This document shows, in pieces, positions 49,639-58,091 of a stretch of DNA of 64,000 nt (position 1 is the stretch's first letter; the number at the start of each line of letters is the position of its first letter). This DNA comes from Alphaproteobacteria bacterium (GTDB lineage Bacteria; Pseudomonadota; Alphaproteobacteria; Micropepsales; Micropepsaceae). The notes beneath the pieces are model-generated. The model made no database searches, was not told the origin of the DNA, and saw only the letters and a list, made by a program, of their open reading frames with translations. Where the stretch lies: the NCBI GenBank assembly GCA_016124635.1, contig WGNJ01000015.1, positions 1 through 64,000 on the forward strand, in the 5' to 3' direction. A program made the position numbers and the translations under genes.

Positions 49639-50607
49639 ATGAACCAACCGGCCTCGCTCAATCCGCCGTTCAAGCCGCTCGATCCGGCGAAATTTCGCGA
49701 CCCTGACACGACGGCGAAGGGCGAACGGCGCGCCAGCGTATCGCTGAAGCGCCTCGAAACGCTCTGGTTCAACACCGGCACCCTGTGCAACATCACCTGC
49801 GGCAATTGCTATATCGAATCGTCTCCGACCAACGACCGCCTCGCCTATCTGAGCAATGCCGACGTAACGCGCTATCTCGATGAAGCCGAAGCCATCGGCC
49901 AGCGACCGGCCACGACCGGATTCACCGGCGGCGAGCCGTTCATGAATCCCGAAATCGCAGCGATGCTCGAGACGTGCCTCGCGCGCGGCCACGACGTGCT
50001 CGTCCTTACCAACGCCATGAAGCCGATGATGCGGCCGCGCATACAAGCAGCACTGCGCGATCTCGACTCACGCTATGGCGATCGGCTTACCCTGCGCGTC
50101 AGCCTCGATCACTGGCGCGCCGACTTACATGATGAAGAACGCGGGCCCGGCAGCTTTGCCGAGACGCTCACCGGTCTGCGCTGGCTCGGCGCCAACAACC
50201 TGCGCATCGCAATCGCTGCCCGGTTGCGCTGGGGCGAAAGCGACGCCGACATGCGTAGCGGCTTTCGCGCTTTGTTCGCGCGCGAAGGTCTCGCCGTCGA
50301 CGCAGGCGGTCACGCCGCTCTGGTCATCTTTCCTGAGATGGATGCGCGCGCCGACGTGCCCGAGATCACCGTCGATTGCTGGCGTATCCTGGACAAGGAT
50401 CCCGCCGACGTCATGTGCGCATCGAGCCGCATGATCGTGAAGCGCAAGGATGCGGCGGGCCCGGCCGTCCTTGCCTGCACGCTCTTGCCGTACGACCGCC
50501 AATTCGAGCTCGGTTCGAATCTTGCCGACGCGCTGGCGCCCGTAAAGCTCAACCATCCGCATTGCGCCAAGTTCTGCGTTCTCGGCGGCGGGAGCTGCAA
50601 AGCCTAG
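49639..50607 (+). CDS. Radical SAM protein with C-terminal cysteine motif
   Basis: A 322-residue radical SAM enzyme. The 4Fe-4S cluster motif C50-x3-C54-x2-C57 (TLCNITCGNCYIE) is followed by the GGEP segment FTGGEPFMNPE. A C-terminal set C309, C313, C320 (CAKFCVLGGGSCKA), together with Cys in VMCASS and LACTLL, could bind an auxiliary cluster, but it is shorter than a SPASM domain. The reaction is unknown. The fold is closest to small MoaA/PqqE-like radical SAM proteins. No obvious peptide substrate gene is adjacent. Confidence 0.8.
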   Translation: MNQPASLNPPFKPLDPAKFRDPDTTAKGERRASVSLKRLETLWFNTGTLCNITCGNCYIESSPTNDRLAYLSNADVTRYLDEAEAIGQRPATTGFTGGEPFMNPEIAAMLETCLARGHDVLVLTNAMKPMMRPRIQAALRDLDSRYGDRLTLRVSLDHWRADLHDEERGPGSFAETLTGLRWLGANNLRIAIAARLRWGESDADMRSGFRALFAREGLAVDAGGHAALVIFPEMDARADVPEITVDCWRILDKDPADVMCASSRMIVKRKDAAGPAVLACTLLPYDRQFELGSNLADALAPVKLNHPHCAKFCVLGGGSCKA

Positions 50608-50924
50608 GTATTTTGCCACGCGAAGGTCAGCGGCGCTTCGCGGAAGGCAAATCGGTCCAGGTGCCGGGCAAGCACCTCTTTCAATCCTTCGAGCTGCTCG
50701 GGCGCGCTCGCTTCGATCGTGCACTCGAGGTCGCTCTCATGCGCCCGTAACGTCAGCTTCGCGTCGCCCGGCCAATTCGCGCCGCGCGCGTCGCGCGGAA
50801 AGATCACGGACCCGTCTTGCGGCGTGAATTCGACTTTCAGGTTGTGAGCCCAGTGCTTGCAGAGCTGCTGCAGATAGCGGCTGCCGTTGTTTGTCGGCAC
50901 GCGTGCCACGCTTTGTAGAGGCAT
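50604..50924 (-). CDS. DUF2218 family protein
   Basis: A 106-residue protein with the DUF2218 pattern: ATVPT-like start SVARVPTNNGSRYLQQLCKH, then VEFTPQDGSVIFP and LEGLKEVLARHLDRFAFRE. Family members usually neighbour siderophore or heme/iron genes; here the partner is a PadR regulator 10 bp upstream. AGGAGCAC precedes ATG 50924. It is convergent with the radical SAM gene and overlaps its last four bases. Confidence 0.85.
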   Translation of the reverse strand: MPLQSVARVPTNNGSRYLQQLCKHWAHNLKVEFTPQDGSVIFPRDARGANWPGDAKLTLRAHESDLECTIEASAPEQLEGLKEVLARHLDRFAFREAPLTFAWQNT

Positions 50925-50934
50925 CGAAGTGCTC

Positions 50935-51540
50935 CTAAAGCCGCTCGATCCGCTGTGCCGCTTCATCGAGGATCGCGGCGACCTCGTGCTGCACCTTCTT
51001 CGCGATGTCGCCGCCGAGGCGTTGCCGCAGCACCATGCGCAGATTTTCCATCGCGCGCCGTACAGGCGATCTCTCGGCTTGCTGCCGCGTCGCGCCGAGC
51101 TCGGCGAGCCGCGCAAACAACACCTTGACCTTGTCCGCGTGGTCCTTGAGTTCGGCCTCACCTTCGGCGGTGATCGCAAACGTATTGCGGCCTTGGCCCG
51201 CCTCCGTCGCCTTGATGTGACTCATGTCTTGTAGGATCGAGAGCGCCGGATACACGACGCCCGGACTTGGCGCGTAGGCCCCCGACGTCAGCTCTTCGAT
51301 CGCGCGGATCAGATCATAGCCGTGTCGCGGCTGATCGGAGATCAGCTTCAGCAGCACCAGCCGCAACTCGTTCGATTCGAAATAGCGCCGCCGCCCCTCG
51401 TTGCCGTCGTCGCGCTCACCATGCCAACGATGATGGCCGAACCGGCCGCGGCGGTAGCCGCCGAGTTTGAGTTCGCGCTTGAGCTGTCGCCTAAACGCTT
51501 TGCGGTCCCAACCGCCCTGTTCTTCGCTTTCAAATCGCAT
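50935..51540 (-). CDS. PadR family transcriptional regulator with Arg/His-rich N-terminal extension
   Basis: A 201-residue protein. The first 50 residues are Arg, Gly and His rich (GGYRRGRFGHHRWHGER), then comes the PadR winged helix (LRLVLLKLISDQPRHGYDLI, GVVYPALSILQDMSHI) and a helical C-terminus. The PadR-DUF2218 pair is recurrent in Hyphomicrobiales. The His-rich leader could bind metal or heme, which would suit an iron-linked role, but this is inference. A palindrome AGATATATCT lies 36 bp upstream. Confidence 0.85.
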   Translation of the reverse strand: MRFESEEQGGWDRKAFRRQLKRELKLGGYRRGRFGHHRWHGERDDGNEGRRRYFESNELRLVLLKLISDQPRHGYDLIRAIEELTSGAYAPSPGVVYPALSILQDMSHIKATEAGQGRNTFAITAEGEAELKDHADKVKVLFARLAELGATRQQAERSPVRRAMENLRMVLRQRLGGDIAKKVQHEVAAILDEAAQRIERL

Positions 51541-51570
51541 CTTTTGTGCTCCTTCTTCTGCGATAAGACA

Positions 51571-51594
51571 GTATCAAGATATATCTGAGATATA
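51571..51594. promoter_or_regulatory. Candidate PadR operator (AGATATATCT core)
   Basis: A 10-bp perfect palindrome (51577-51586) is flanked by TATC on the left and AGATATA on the right, giving overlapping ATATC/GATAT words in otherwise GC-rich DNA directly upstream of the PadR-DUF2218 operon. Autoregulation is the likely use. Confidence 0.5.
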
Positions 51595-51704
51595 ACGACG
51601 TCAAGCCCGCCTCGATCAGGGTAAGGCGCAGAAAACCTTGAGAAGCAGCGGCTAGGCCGCGCGCTCCGCGCCTGCGCGGCAAGCGCCCGCCGGCACGCGT
51701 AGGG

Positions 51705-52691
51705 TCACGGTGCCGGCCGTTGTCGCGCGAAGAAGGTCCAGATCACTTCGGGACCGTTCGGCTCCTTCGGCGTCGGTCCCAAGAGGCGCGGATAGCGCCA
51801 ATACGGCTGAGGCATGCCGTGACCACCGCCATAAATCGCAACGAGTTCGACTTCCGTCGCCGACCCATCGTGCCAAAGCGAACGCTCGACGCGCATGCCG
51901 TCGGCCACGGGAGTTTCCGTCGTCACCGGCGGGCCGTGGATCTTGTTGAGATCGGCAAAATATTGCGCCGACTGACGCGATGACAGAACGGTGCCGCGCG
52001 CCATGAATCCATAGAGGTTCACGCTGCCGCCATTGAACGGGTTCAACGGATCCAACGTGCCGTTCATGATCATGACCGAAGACGTGCGGCCCGCTGCGGG
52101 TTTGCATTTGAAGTTGTCCGGCGTCGGCACGCTTGCCGACACGGCGGCAACGGCGCGAAAACGCGACGGTGCCTCGAGCGCCAAACGAAGCGCCATGTGC
52201 CCGCCGCGCGAGACGCCCGCCGCAAGCACACGACTGGGATCGATACCGATCTCGGCGGCGAGTTTGTCGGCGAGCGCGCTCAAGAACCCGACGTCGTCGA
52301 TGTCGAGTTTATTCGCCGCGAAGTCCCCGACCCGATTGCATCCGTTCCAATAGCCTTCGAATGCATCGGGGTACACGACGGCGAATCCATGCTCATCCGC
52401 GAAGCGATCGAAGCCGTATCCAGTCCAACTGCGTACGTGTGCGCCGCTTTGACCGGAGCCGTGCAAGACGATCACCAGCGGCGCCGCTCGCGAAATGTTC
52501 TTTGGCACGTACAACAGATAGGTCCGTACGCGACCGCCCGCCTCCATGCTGCCATGGGTCAATTGACCGGAAAGGTGCGGTACCTCCTGCGGCGGCGTAT
52601 AGAGGAAATAGCCCAACAACGCGCCAGCCAGCCCGGCTAACGCCAAGATGGTGACGAACGTCCAAACAAAGATACGTCGAAGGAGTCTCAC
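51705..52691 (-). CDS. Exported/anchored PHB-depolymerase-family esterase
   Basis: A 328-residue protein from GTG 52691 with an N-terminal membrane anchor or uncleaved signal (about residues 8-30). The catalytic domain resembles LpqC/feruloyl-esterase-type polyhydroxybutyrate depolymerase relatives: VIVLHGSGQSGAHVRSWTGY, nucleophile in AAGVSRGGHMAL, late His in YGGGHGMPQPY. It probably hydrolyses an ester in the periplasm. Two small membrane-protein genes lie upstream in the same direction. Confidence 0.82.
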   Translation of the reverse strand: MRLLRRIFVWTFVTILALAGLAGALLGYFLYTPPQEVPHLSGQLTHGSMEAGGRVRTYLLYVPKNISRAAPLVIVLHGSGQSGAHVRSWTGYGFDRFADEHGFAVVYPDAFEGYWNGCNRVGDFAANKLDIDDVGFLSALADKLAAEIGIDPSRVLAAGVSRGGHMALRLALEAPSRFRAVAAVSASVPTPDNFKCKPAAGRTSSVMIMNGTLDPLNPFNGGSVNLYGFMARGTVLSSRQSAQYFADLNKIHGPPVTTETPVADGMRVERSLWHDGSATEVELVAIYGGGHGMPQPYWRYPRLLGPTPKEPNGPEVIWTFFARQRPAP

Positions 52692-52708
52692 TTAGCGCTC
52701 CATCCTGA

Positions 52709-53149
52709 TCATCGCCATCGATCGCCCGGCCTCAACACGTAGGTTTTCAAGACATAGGACCAGGGAATGACGAGTAGAAAGATTGCGCCCAACAGACACT
52801 CCGGCACTGATTCCCAAGTGTCGGCGTCCATTTGACCGTCGAGCCACTGCGGTAGCGCAACCGCGCCCAGCCATATCGATTTCCAGATGAGTTCGGAGAA
52901 CATGACGGGCAACATCGATAGCGGGTATCGGATTCCGATCGCCGCCAAGATCGACGTCGCTCCGAGCAGACTCGCGCCGACGCCGTACCATAGCGGCCAT
53001 GGTCCGCTGTGATGAACGATTTGCGGCCAGATGTGATACAGAAGTCCGAAAGCCGTGAATGCATAGACCGCTCTCATCAAATACAAGCGGAACAGCGACA
53101 CCTCGGTCGTAGCTGCCATCCCTACGCTCGCGCTGCTTGCCTCAGCCAC
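52709..53149 (-). CDS. Four-helix membrane protein of unknown function
   Basis: A 146-residue protein with about four hydrophobic segments (FRLYLMRAVYAFTAFGLLYH, GASLLGATSILAAIGI, LIWKSIWLGAVALPQWL, CLLGAIFLLVIPWSYVL). GTG 53149 is favoured because it overlaps the upstream stop (translational coupling) with a GAGAGG site; ATG 53119 is an alternative. It pairs with the next small membrane protein and then the esterase. No family recognised. Confidence 0.55.
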   Translation of the reverse strand: MAEASSASVGMAATTEVSLFRLYLMRAVYAFTAFGLLYHIWPQIVHHSGPWPLWYGVGASLLGATSILAAIGIRYPLSMLPVMFSELIWKSIWLGAVALPQWLDGQMDADTWESVPECLLGAIFLLVIPWSYVLKTYVLRPGDRWR

Positions 53150-53624
53150 GCCGCGCCTCTCTTCTCCTCGGGGTCGAAATCGACAGCCCGAACCCGATGA
53201 ACAACAACGTGATCAGAATGATGTTGACCGGAACGTTCAGCGTCGTCTCGGTTCTGATGATGGGATAGGTGTCCGCCATCGCCTTCCGGCCGATGTGATC
53301 GAACAACAGCAACAGATAGACGATCGGTATCATTGCGCGATATCGCGCGACCGCGATGAAGCCCAAGAGGTTGAGCGCGAAGTGCGTGACGCCCCATGTG
53401 GCGAAAAGCAATATCGCGGCGTTGGCGGCGTTTGTGCTGAACGTATCGAGCGGAATCCTGTCGGCGCGTTGCAGAACCTCGCCGCCCGTCATCATCGGAT
53501 TCCAACCGACCGCGTTGAAGCTGATCGCCGACTTGAACAGCAGAAGCAGCACGAGCAGCCAGACGGCGGTCCAATAACCTTGATAACTGTTGTCGATTTG
53601 CCTCGGAAAGATCCGGCCGAGCAT
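53142..53624 (-). CDS. Membrane protein of unknown function
   Basis: A 160-residue protein with about four hydrophobic helices (GYWTAVWLLVLLLLFKSAIS, LFATWGVTHFALNLLGFIAV, MIPIVYLLLLFDHIGR, INVPVN-like VPVNIILITLLFIGFGLSI). ATG 53624 has a GAGGGG site. Its stop lies inside the start of the downstream 146-residue membrane protein. No family is recognised; the pair may form one complex. Confidence 0.55.
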   Translation of the reverse strand: MLGRIFPRQIDNSYQGYWTAVWLLVLLLLFKSAISFNAVGWNPMMTGGEVLQRADRIPLDTFSTNAANAAILLFATWGVTHFALNLLGFIAVARYRAMIPIVYLLLLFDHIGRKAMADTYPIIRTETTLNVPVNIILITLLFIGFGLSISTPRRREARRG

Positions 53625-53801
53625 TTCTACGCCCCTCTGGCTGCGAGCCGCCGCCTGCAGTACCACCGCCCGTTTTAACCTCGCAGGACACGTGTAGATT
53701 GACGCAGCCGCGATCAAGACGCGCCGAGACAGCGCCGTCCGGCGCGTGCCACAGTGCGACCTCATTCTAAGTTACTGTATCGAGCCTTCGACCCACGGCC
53801 C

Positions 53802-54893
53802 ATGACTGCAACGCTCAAAGACATGACCTCGAGTTTCACCCCGAGCAACGCCGCGCCAGGGGCCACAAGCGGCGCAGGCTATGCAAAAGGCTTCTTGGAT
53901 TTTGCTGTCTCGAAGGGCGCTCCTCGCGACAAGCTGCTGGAGCTGGCGAAGATAGACGCGCGCGACATCGATGATCTGGACAAACGCATCCCGCTTGCGT
54001 CCTACGTCGCGCTGGTTGAGGCGGGGGCCGCCCTGCTGAACGAACCGGCAATCGCGCTACAGTACGGGGAAGCCGTGCGCATGCAGGACATCTCGATCGT
54101 CGGCCTGATTTGCGAGGCTTGCGAAACCACCATCGAGGTCGGCACGCAGCTCAACCGTTATTGGCGCCTGGTGCTCGACGGGGACGAAAGCGCACCGGCC
54201 GGCATCGTTCGCCTGGTCAAACAGGACGACGGCCTTTGGATGGAGGTCACCAGCCGCGTGTTCAACAGCAATCCGCGGATGGTGGAAGCCGAGTTCGCGC
54301 GTCTTGTGTGGAATACGCGGACGATGTTTGCCTCCAACGCCGAGTTTCAGAAGATCGGATTTCCGCTGGCCGTCCAGTTCAGTTACGACGAGCCGCCCTA
54401 CCGCGCCGAGTACGACCGTGTTTTCGGCGTGCCCTTGGAGTTCGGCACCAAGTGGAATGCGATCCGGGTCGATCCGCGATTTCTTTCCCTGAAACAGCCG
54501 CCGGTGAGCCGTTATGTCTTCGGCGTCCTGAGCGAACGCGCCAAGGCGATGCTGAAGAGCCTCGAAAACGCGAAGACGACGCGTGGGCGCGTCGAGAGCT
54601 TGCTCATCCTCGTGCTTCACCAGGGCGAGCCCAGCATCGAGCGCATCTCCGAAAAAATGGGACTCAGCCGGCCGACGCTCTATCGCCGATTGAAAGCGGA
54701 AGGCATCACGTTCGAAAAGCTGCTCGATGAGCTGCGGCACCAGATGGCGTTGCACTACCTCAACGACAAGAAGGTCTCGGTGAACGAGACGGCGTATCTT
54801 ATCGGCTTCTCTGACCCGAGCGCGTTCTCGCGCGCCTTCAAGCGCTGGACCGGCAAGAGCCCGCGCGAGAGCCGCCGTTTGTCACCGGCGTGA
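53802..54893 (+). CDS. AraC family transcriptional regulator (Arabinose_bd/OruR type)
   Basis: A 363-residue protein. An N-terminal ligand domain of about 250 residues (RIPLASYVALVEAGAALLNE, GLICEACETTIEVGTQLNRY, FSYDEPPYRAEYDRVFGVPL) is typical of OruR/ArgR-like AraC regulators. The C-terminal DNA-binding pair of helix-turn-helix motifs reads GLSRPTLYRRLKAEG and NETAYLIGFSDPSAFSRAFK then RWTGKSPRE. ATG 53802 is used; an in-frame GTG is 16 codons earlier. It is divergent from the small membrane-protein/esterase genes, a possible target. Confidence 0.88.
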   Translation: MTATLKDMTSSFTPSNAAPGATSGAGYAKGFLDFAVSKGAPRDKLLELAKIDARDIDDLDKRIPLASYVALVEAGAALLNEPAIALQYGEAVRMQDISIVGLICEACETTIEVGTQLNRYWRLVLDGDESAPAGIVRLVKQDDGLWMEVTSRVFNSNPRMVEAEFARLVWNTRTMFASNAEFQKIGFPLAVQFSYDEPPYRAEYDRVFGVPLEFGTKWNAIRVDPRFLSLKQPPVSRYVFGVLSERAKAMLKSLENAKTTRGRVESLLILVLHQGEPSIERISEKMGLSRPTLYRRLKAEGITFEKLLDELRHQMALHYLNDKKVSVNETAYLIGFSDPSAFSRAFKRWTGKSPRESRRLSPA

Positions 54894-54924
54894 CATCGGC
54901 CAGCCGAGACCGAGAGAGTAGGAT

Positions 54925-56070
54925 TCAGATCCGGAAATGCTTTGAGAGCTTCAGGCCTTGGCCCTGATAGTTCGAGGCGATGCCCTGCCCGTACACGCGC
55001 TCCGGCGGCTCGGTGAGACGTTCGAAGACGAGACGTCCGATCGTCTGTCCGTGTTGCAGGATGAACGGCACCTCGTGGCTGCGCACTTCGAGCACCGCGC
55101 GTGAGCCGGCACCGCCGGCGCCTGAATAGCCGAAGCCCGGATCGAAGAAGCCCGCGTAGTGCACACGGAATTCACCCACCAGCGGATTGTAAGGCACCAT
55201 CTCGGCCGCATATTCCGGCGGGATCGACACGGCCTCGCGCGAGGCCAAAATGTAGAACTCGTTCGGATCGAGCACCATCGTGGCATCGCTGCGCGAATGG
55301 ATCGGCTCCCAGAAATCGCCGACGTCGTGCACGCCGGGCTTGTCGACGTCGATGAGCCCCGCATGCCGCTTGGCGCGATAACCGATGAGATCGTGCTTCT
55401 TGCCCGAACCCTTGAGATCGACGGTCAGCGCAATGCCGTCGCTGATATCTGCTTCACCTGCGACGATGCCTTGCTCTTGCTGCAGTCGCCGCAGCTCGGT
55501 GTCGGAGAACGGCGGCGATCCGCGCCGCAAGCGCAACTGATTGAGCCGTGAGCCTTCGCGCACCAGAATCGAAAACGAGCGTGGGCTGACCTCCGCGTAC
55601 AAAGGCCCTTCATAGCCAGGCTCGATGCGATCGAACTCGCGTGCGCGATCGGTGATCAGCCGTGTGAACACGTCGAGCCGCCCAGTGGAGCTCTTTGGAT
55701 TGGCGACGCCTGAGACGCGATAGGCGAGCGACACGCTCTCCTGCAGCGGCACGACATAGACGCAGCCCGCTTCGAACACGGCACCCTTCGCCAAGTCGAT
55801 CTGATGCAGCGCCAGCTGATCGACGCGCTGCTTCACCGTTGCCTCGGGACCCGGCAAGAAGCTCGCGCGAATACGCCATGCGACAGAGCCAAGCCGTAGG
55901 TCGAGCGACGCCGGTTGGATCTGCGCATCGTCGATCGGCGAGAGCGCTTGGATGCGGCCGCGATGGATCAGCGCGCGCAAATGGCTCGCAGGCAAAATGC
56001 CCGTCGAGTGGCCGCGCCGCTCATCGGCTGCATCCTCAGGCGTCGTGAACAATCGTCCTTCTTGCACCAT
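54925..56070 (-). CDS. dcd: Double-length 2'-deoxycytidine 5'-triphosphate deaminase
   Basis: A 381-residue protein, twice the length of a typical Dcd subunit, with two dUTPase/Dcd-like halves. The first carries NPKSSTGRLDVFTRLITDRA (the catalytic Ser-Ser/Arg segment); the second has EFYILASREAVSIPPEYAAE and GFFDPGFGYSG. This long form is the usual alphaproteobacterial version. It deaminates dCTP to dUTP on the route to dTTP. It is divergent from metZ, whose riboswitch occupies the intergenic region. Confidence 0.85.
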   Translation of the reverse strand: MVQEGRLFTTPEDAADERRGHSTGILPASHLRALIHRGRIQALSPIDDAQIQPASLDLRLGSVAWRIRASFLPGPEATVKQRVDQLALHQIDLAKGAVFEAGCVYVVPLQESVSLAYRVSGVANPKSSTGRLDVFTRLITDRAREFDRIEPGYEGPLYAEVSPRSFSILVREGSRLNQLRLRRGSPPFSDTELRRLQQEQGIVAGEADISDGIALTVDLKGSGKKHDLIGYRAKRHAGLIDVDKPGVHDVGDFWEPIHSRSDATMVLDPNEFYILASREAVSIPPEYAAEMVPYNPLVGEFRVHYAGFFDPGFGYSGAGGAGSRAVLEVRSHEVPFILQHGQTIGRLVFERLTEPPERVYGQGIASNYQGQGLKLSKHFRI

Positions 56071-56174
56071 GGTCAGAAACTAGAGCCAAAGCCCGCCGCG
56101 CTGATAGCGCCTGCGTCGCAATATCCACATAGGCGCCGTTGACCCGCGCCGCCATCGCCGCTTATGGTCCGCCC

Positions 56175-56234
56175 CACGTGGCGATTTGAGCCGGCCAGCT
56201 TCGCGGCCACGTAAATAAGCAGCTAAAAGGCCGG
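56175..56234 (+). ncRNA. SAM-II riboswitch aptamer upstream of metZ
   Basis: P1 stem: CGTGGC (56177-56182) with GCCACG (56206-56211). Pseudoknot: CCGGCC (56191-56196) with GGCCGG (56229-56234). The conserved SAM-II words GATTTGA in the loop and GTAAATAAGCAGCTAAAA between stems are all present. This class binds S-adenosylmethionine and represses methionine-synthesis genes in alphaproteobacteria, consistent with metZ 97 bp downstream. The 3' pseudoknot strand overlaps a possible antiterminator. Confidence 0.93.
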
Positions 56235-56292
56235 GTTGCAGACGATGAAATCGTTCAACCCCGGCTTGGGCCTCCAAGCGGGGTTTTCTTTT
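56233..56292 (+). terminator. Antiterminator/terminator expression platform of the metZ riboswitch
   Basis: Terminator: AACCCC-g-GCTTGG (56257-56269) pairs with CCAAGC-GGGGTT (56274-56285), followed by a T-rich run to 56292. Alternative hairpin: GGGTTG (56233-56238) with ACGAT inside pairs with ATCGT and CAACCC (56256-56261). The alternative hairpin shares GG 56233-56234 with the aptamer pseudoknot and CCC with the terminator. SAM binding would therefore block the antiterminator and favour termination. Confidence 0.8.
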
Positions 56293-56330
56293 GGCGCGAT
56301 CCTGATGCGAAGCGGCCGGGGGACTGAACG

Positions 56331-57524
56331 ATGGGTGAATTGGAACCGGGCCGCCGCTACGGATTGAAAACCCGCCTCGTGCGCGGTGGATTGAAACGCT
56401 CCGCCAATCAGGAGACGTCCGAGGCGATGTACCTGACCTCGGGCTATGCCTACGACTCGCCCGAGCAAGCCGAAGCGCGCTTCAAGGGCGAAGATGCGGG
56501 TTACGTCTACTCGCGCTTCGGCAATCCGACCGTTTCGATGTTCGAGGAGCGCATCGCTTTGATCGAAGGCGCGCCGGTTGCGCGCGCCACCGCGACGGGT
56601 ATGGCGGCTGTGACGGCAGCACTTCTCTGCCATCTCAAGCAAGGCGATCACGTCGTCGCCTCGCGCGCGATGTTCGGTGGCTGCAGATATGTCATCGAAG
56701 AGGTCCTGCCGCGCTTCGGCATCACCTCGACCTTGATCGACGGCCGGAGCCTCGACGCCTGGCGAGCCGGGGTTAAACCCAACACCAAGGTGCTGTTCCT
56801 CGAGACGCCGGCCAACCCGACGCTCGAAGTGATCGACCTGCGCGCTGTTGCCGACATCGCCCACAAAGCCGGCGCCCGCCTCATCGTCGACAATGTCTTC
56901 GCAACGCCCATCCTGCAGCGGCCGATGGAATACGGCGCCGACATCGTCGTCTATTCCGCGACGAAGCACATCGATGGTCAGGGCCGGTGTCTTGGCGGCG
57001 TGGTCCTATGCGACGAGAAGTTCTTGAAGGAGCACCTCCAGATCTTCTTGCGCAACACCGGTCCCTCGATGAGCCCGTTCAACGCCTGGGTCCTCGGCAA
57101 GGCGTTGGAGTCGCTCGACCTGCGCGTGCGCGCGATGTGCGAACATGCGGCTGCAATCGCCGATATGCTCGCGCGCGAAAAGAACGTCACGCGTGTCATC
57201 TATCCGGGCCGCCCGGACCATCCGCAACACACGTTAGCCAGCGCCCAGATGGGCCTCGGCGGTTCCATCGTCACCTTCGAAGTGGCCGGCGGGAAACGGG
57301 GCGCGTTCGCGGTCGAGCGCGCCTTGAAGCTCGTGGACATCTCGAACAATCTGGGCGACGCCAAATCCCTGATTACGCATCCTTCGACCACGACACATTT
57401 TCGCCTCACGCCTGAGGCAAGAGCGGAGCTGGGTGTAACGGACAGCATGCTGCGCCTTTCCGTTGGCCTCGAAGATCCGGCGGACATCGCCGACGATCTG
57501 GCGCAGAGCCTGAAGGCTATTTAG
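56331..57524 (+). CDS. metZ: O-succinylhomoserine sulfhydrylase
   Basis: A 397-residue PLP enzyme of the Cys/Met-metabolism family, converting O-succinylhomoserine plus sulfide to homocysteine in methionine synthesis. It has the start RYGLKTRLVRGGLKRSANQE, the substrate Tyr/Arg segment YVYSRFGNPT, VDNVFATPILQRP, and the PLP lysine K212 in VYSATKHIDGQGR, then NTGPSMSPFNAW. The sulfhydrylase assignment over gamma-synthase rests on overall similarity and on SAM-II riboswitch control. ATG 56331. Confidence 0.92.
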   Translation: MGELEPGRRYGLKTRLVRGGLKRSANQETSEAMYLTSGYAYDSPEQAEARFKGEDAGYVYSRFGNPTVSMFEERIALIEGAPVARATATGMAAVTAALLCHLKQGDHVVASRAMFGGCRYVIEEVLPRFGITSTLIDGRSLDAWRAGVKPNTKVLFLETPANPTLEVIDLRAVADIAHKAGARLIVDNVFATPILQRPMEYGADIVVYSATKHIDGQGRCLGGVVLCDEKFLKEHLQIFLRNTGPSMSPFNAWVLGKALESLDLRVRAMCEHAAAIADMLAREKNVTRVIYPGRPDHPQHTLASAQMGLGGSIVTFEVAGGKRGAFAVERALKLVDISNNLGDAKSLITHPSTTTHFRLTPEARAELGVTDSMLRLSVGLEDPADIADDLAQSLKAI

Positions 57525-57561
57525 GAAAGAGTGGCGGCACGGCGCGCGAGGACAGACTGAA

Positions 57562-58017
57562 GTGACGACGCACCTCCATCATGCGACGACCATCTGGCGC
57601 CGCCAGACGGAGTCGTTTGCCTACGATCATTACAACCGCGCTCATGAAGTACGCTTCGGCGGCGGCCAGATCGTACCGTGGTCGGGCGCCAAGGAGTTCA
57701 AGGGCGACGCCGAGCGCGTGAACCCAGAGGAGGCGTTCGTTGCGGCGCTCTCGACCTGTCACATGCTGACGTTTCTCGCGATAGCCTCGCGCAAGCGCTT
57801 CACCATAGACTCGTACCAGGATGAAGCGGTCGGCCGAATGACCAAGAACGAGGCAGGAAAGCTGTGGCTGAGCCACGTAACTCTGCGACCGCGGGTCGCA
57901 TTCGGCGGCGAACGTAAACCATCAGGCGAAGAGATGGCCGAGATGCATCACCTCGCGCATGAAAATTGCTTTGTCGCGCTTTCGGTCAAGACAGACATCA
58001 CGGTCGAGCACGAGTAA
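57562..58017 (+). CDS. OsmC family peroxidase-like protein
   Basis: A 151-residue OsmC-fold protein from GTG 57562. The first redox Cys is in AALSTCHMLTFLAIA and the second in AHENCFVALSVK, the pair used by Ohr/OsmC proteins to reduce organic hydroperoxides. The start WRRQTESFAYDHYNRAHEV is that of the OsmC-like subgroup in this order. It lies 37 bp downstream of metZ in the same direction, so it may share the riboswitch-controlled transcript. Confidence 0.88.
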   Translation: MTTHLHHATTIWRRQTESFAYDHYNRAHEVRFGGGQIVPWSGAKEFKGDAERVNPEEAFVAALSTCHMLTFLAIASRKRFTIDSYQDEAVGRMTKNEAGKLWLSHVTLRPRVAFGGERKPSGEEMAEMHHLAHENCFVALSVKTDITVEHE

Positions 58018-58091
58018 GGCGTAAGATGGATAAGGGAAAGACGGTCTCGGCCGTTAACGAATCGGCCGGCGTAAGTGCGGGAGGGAACGCC

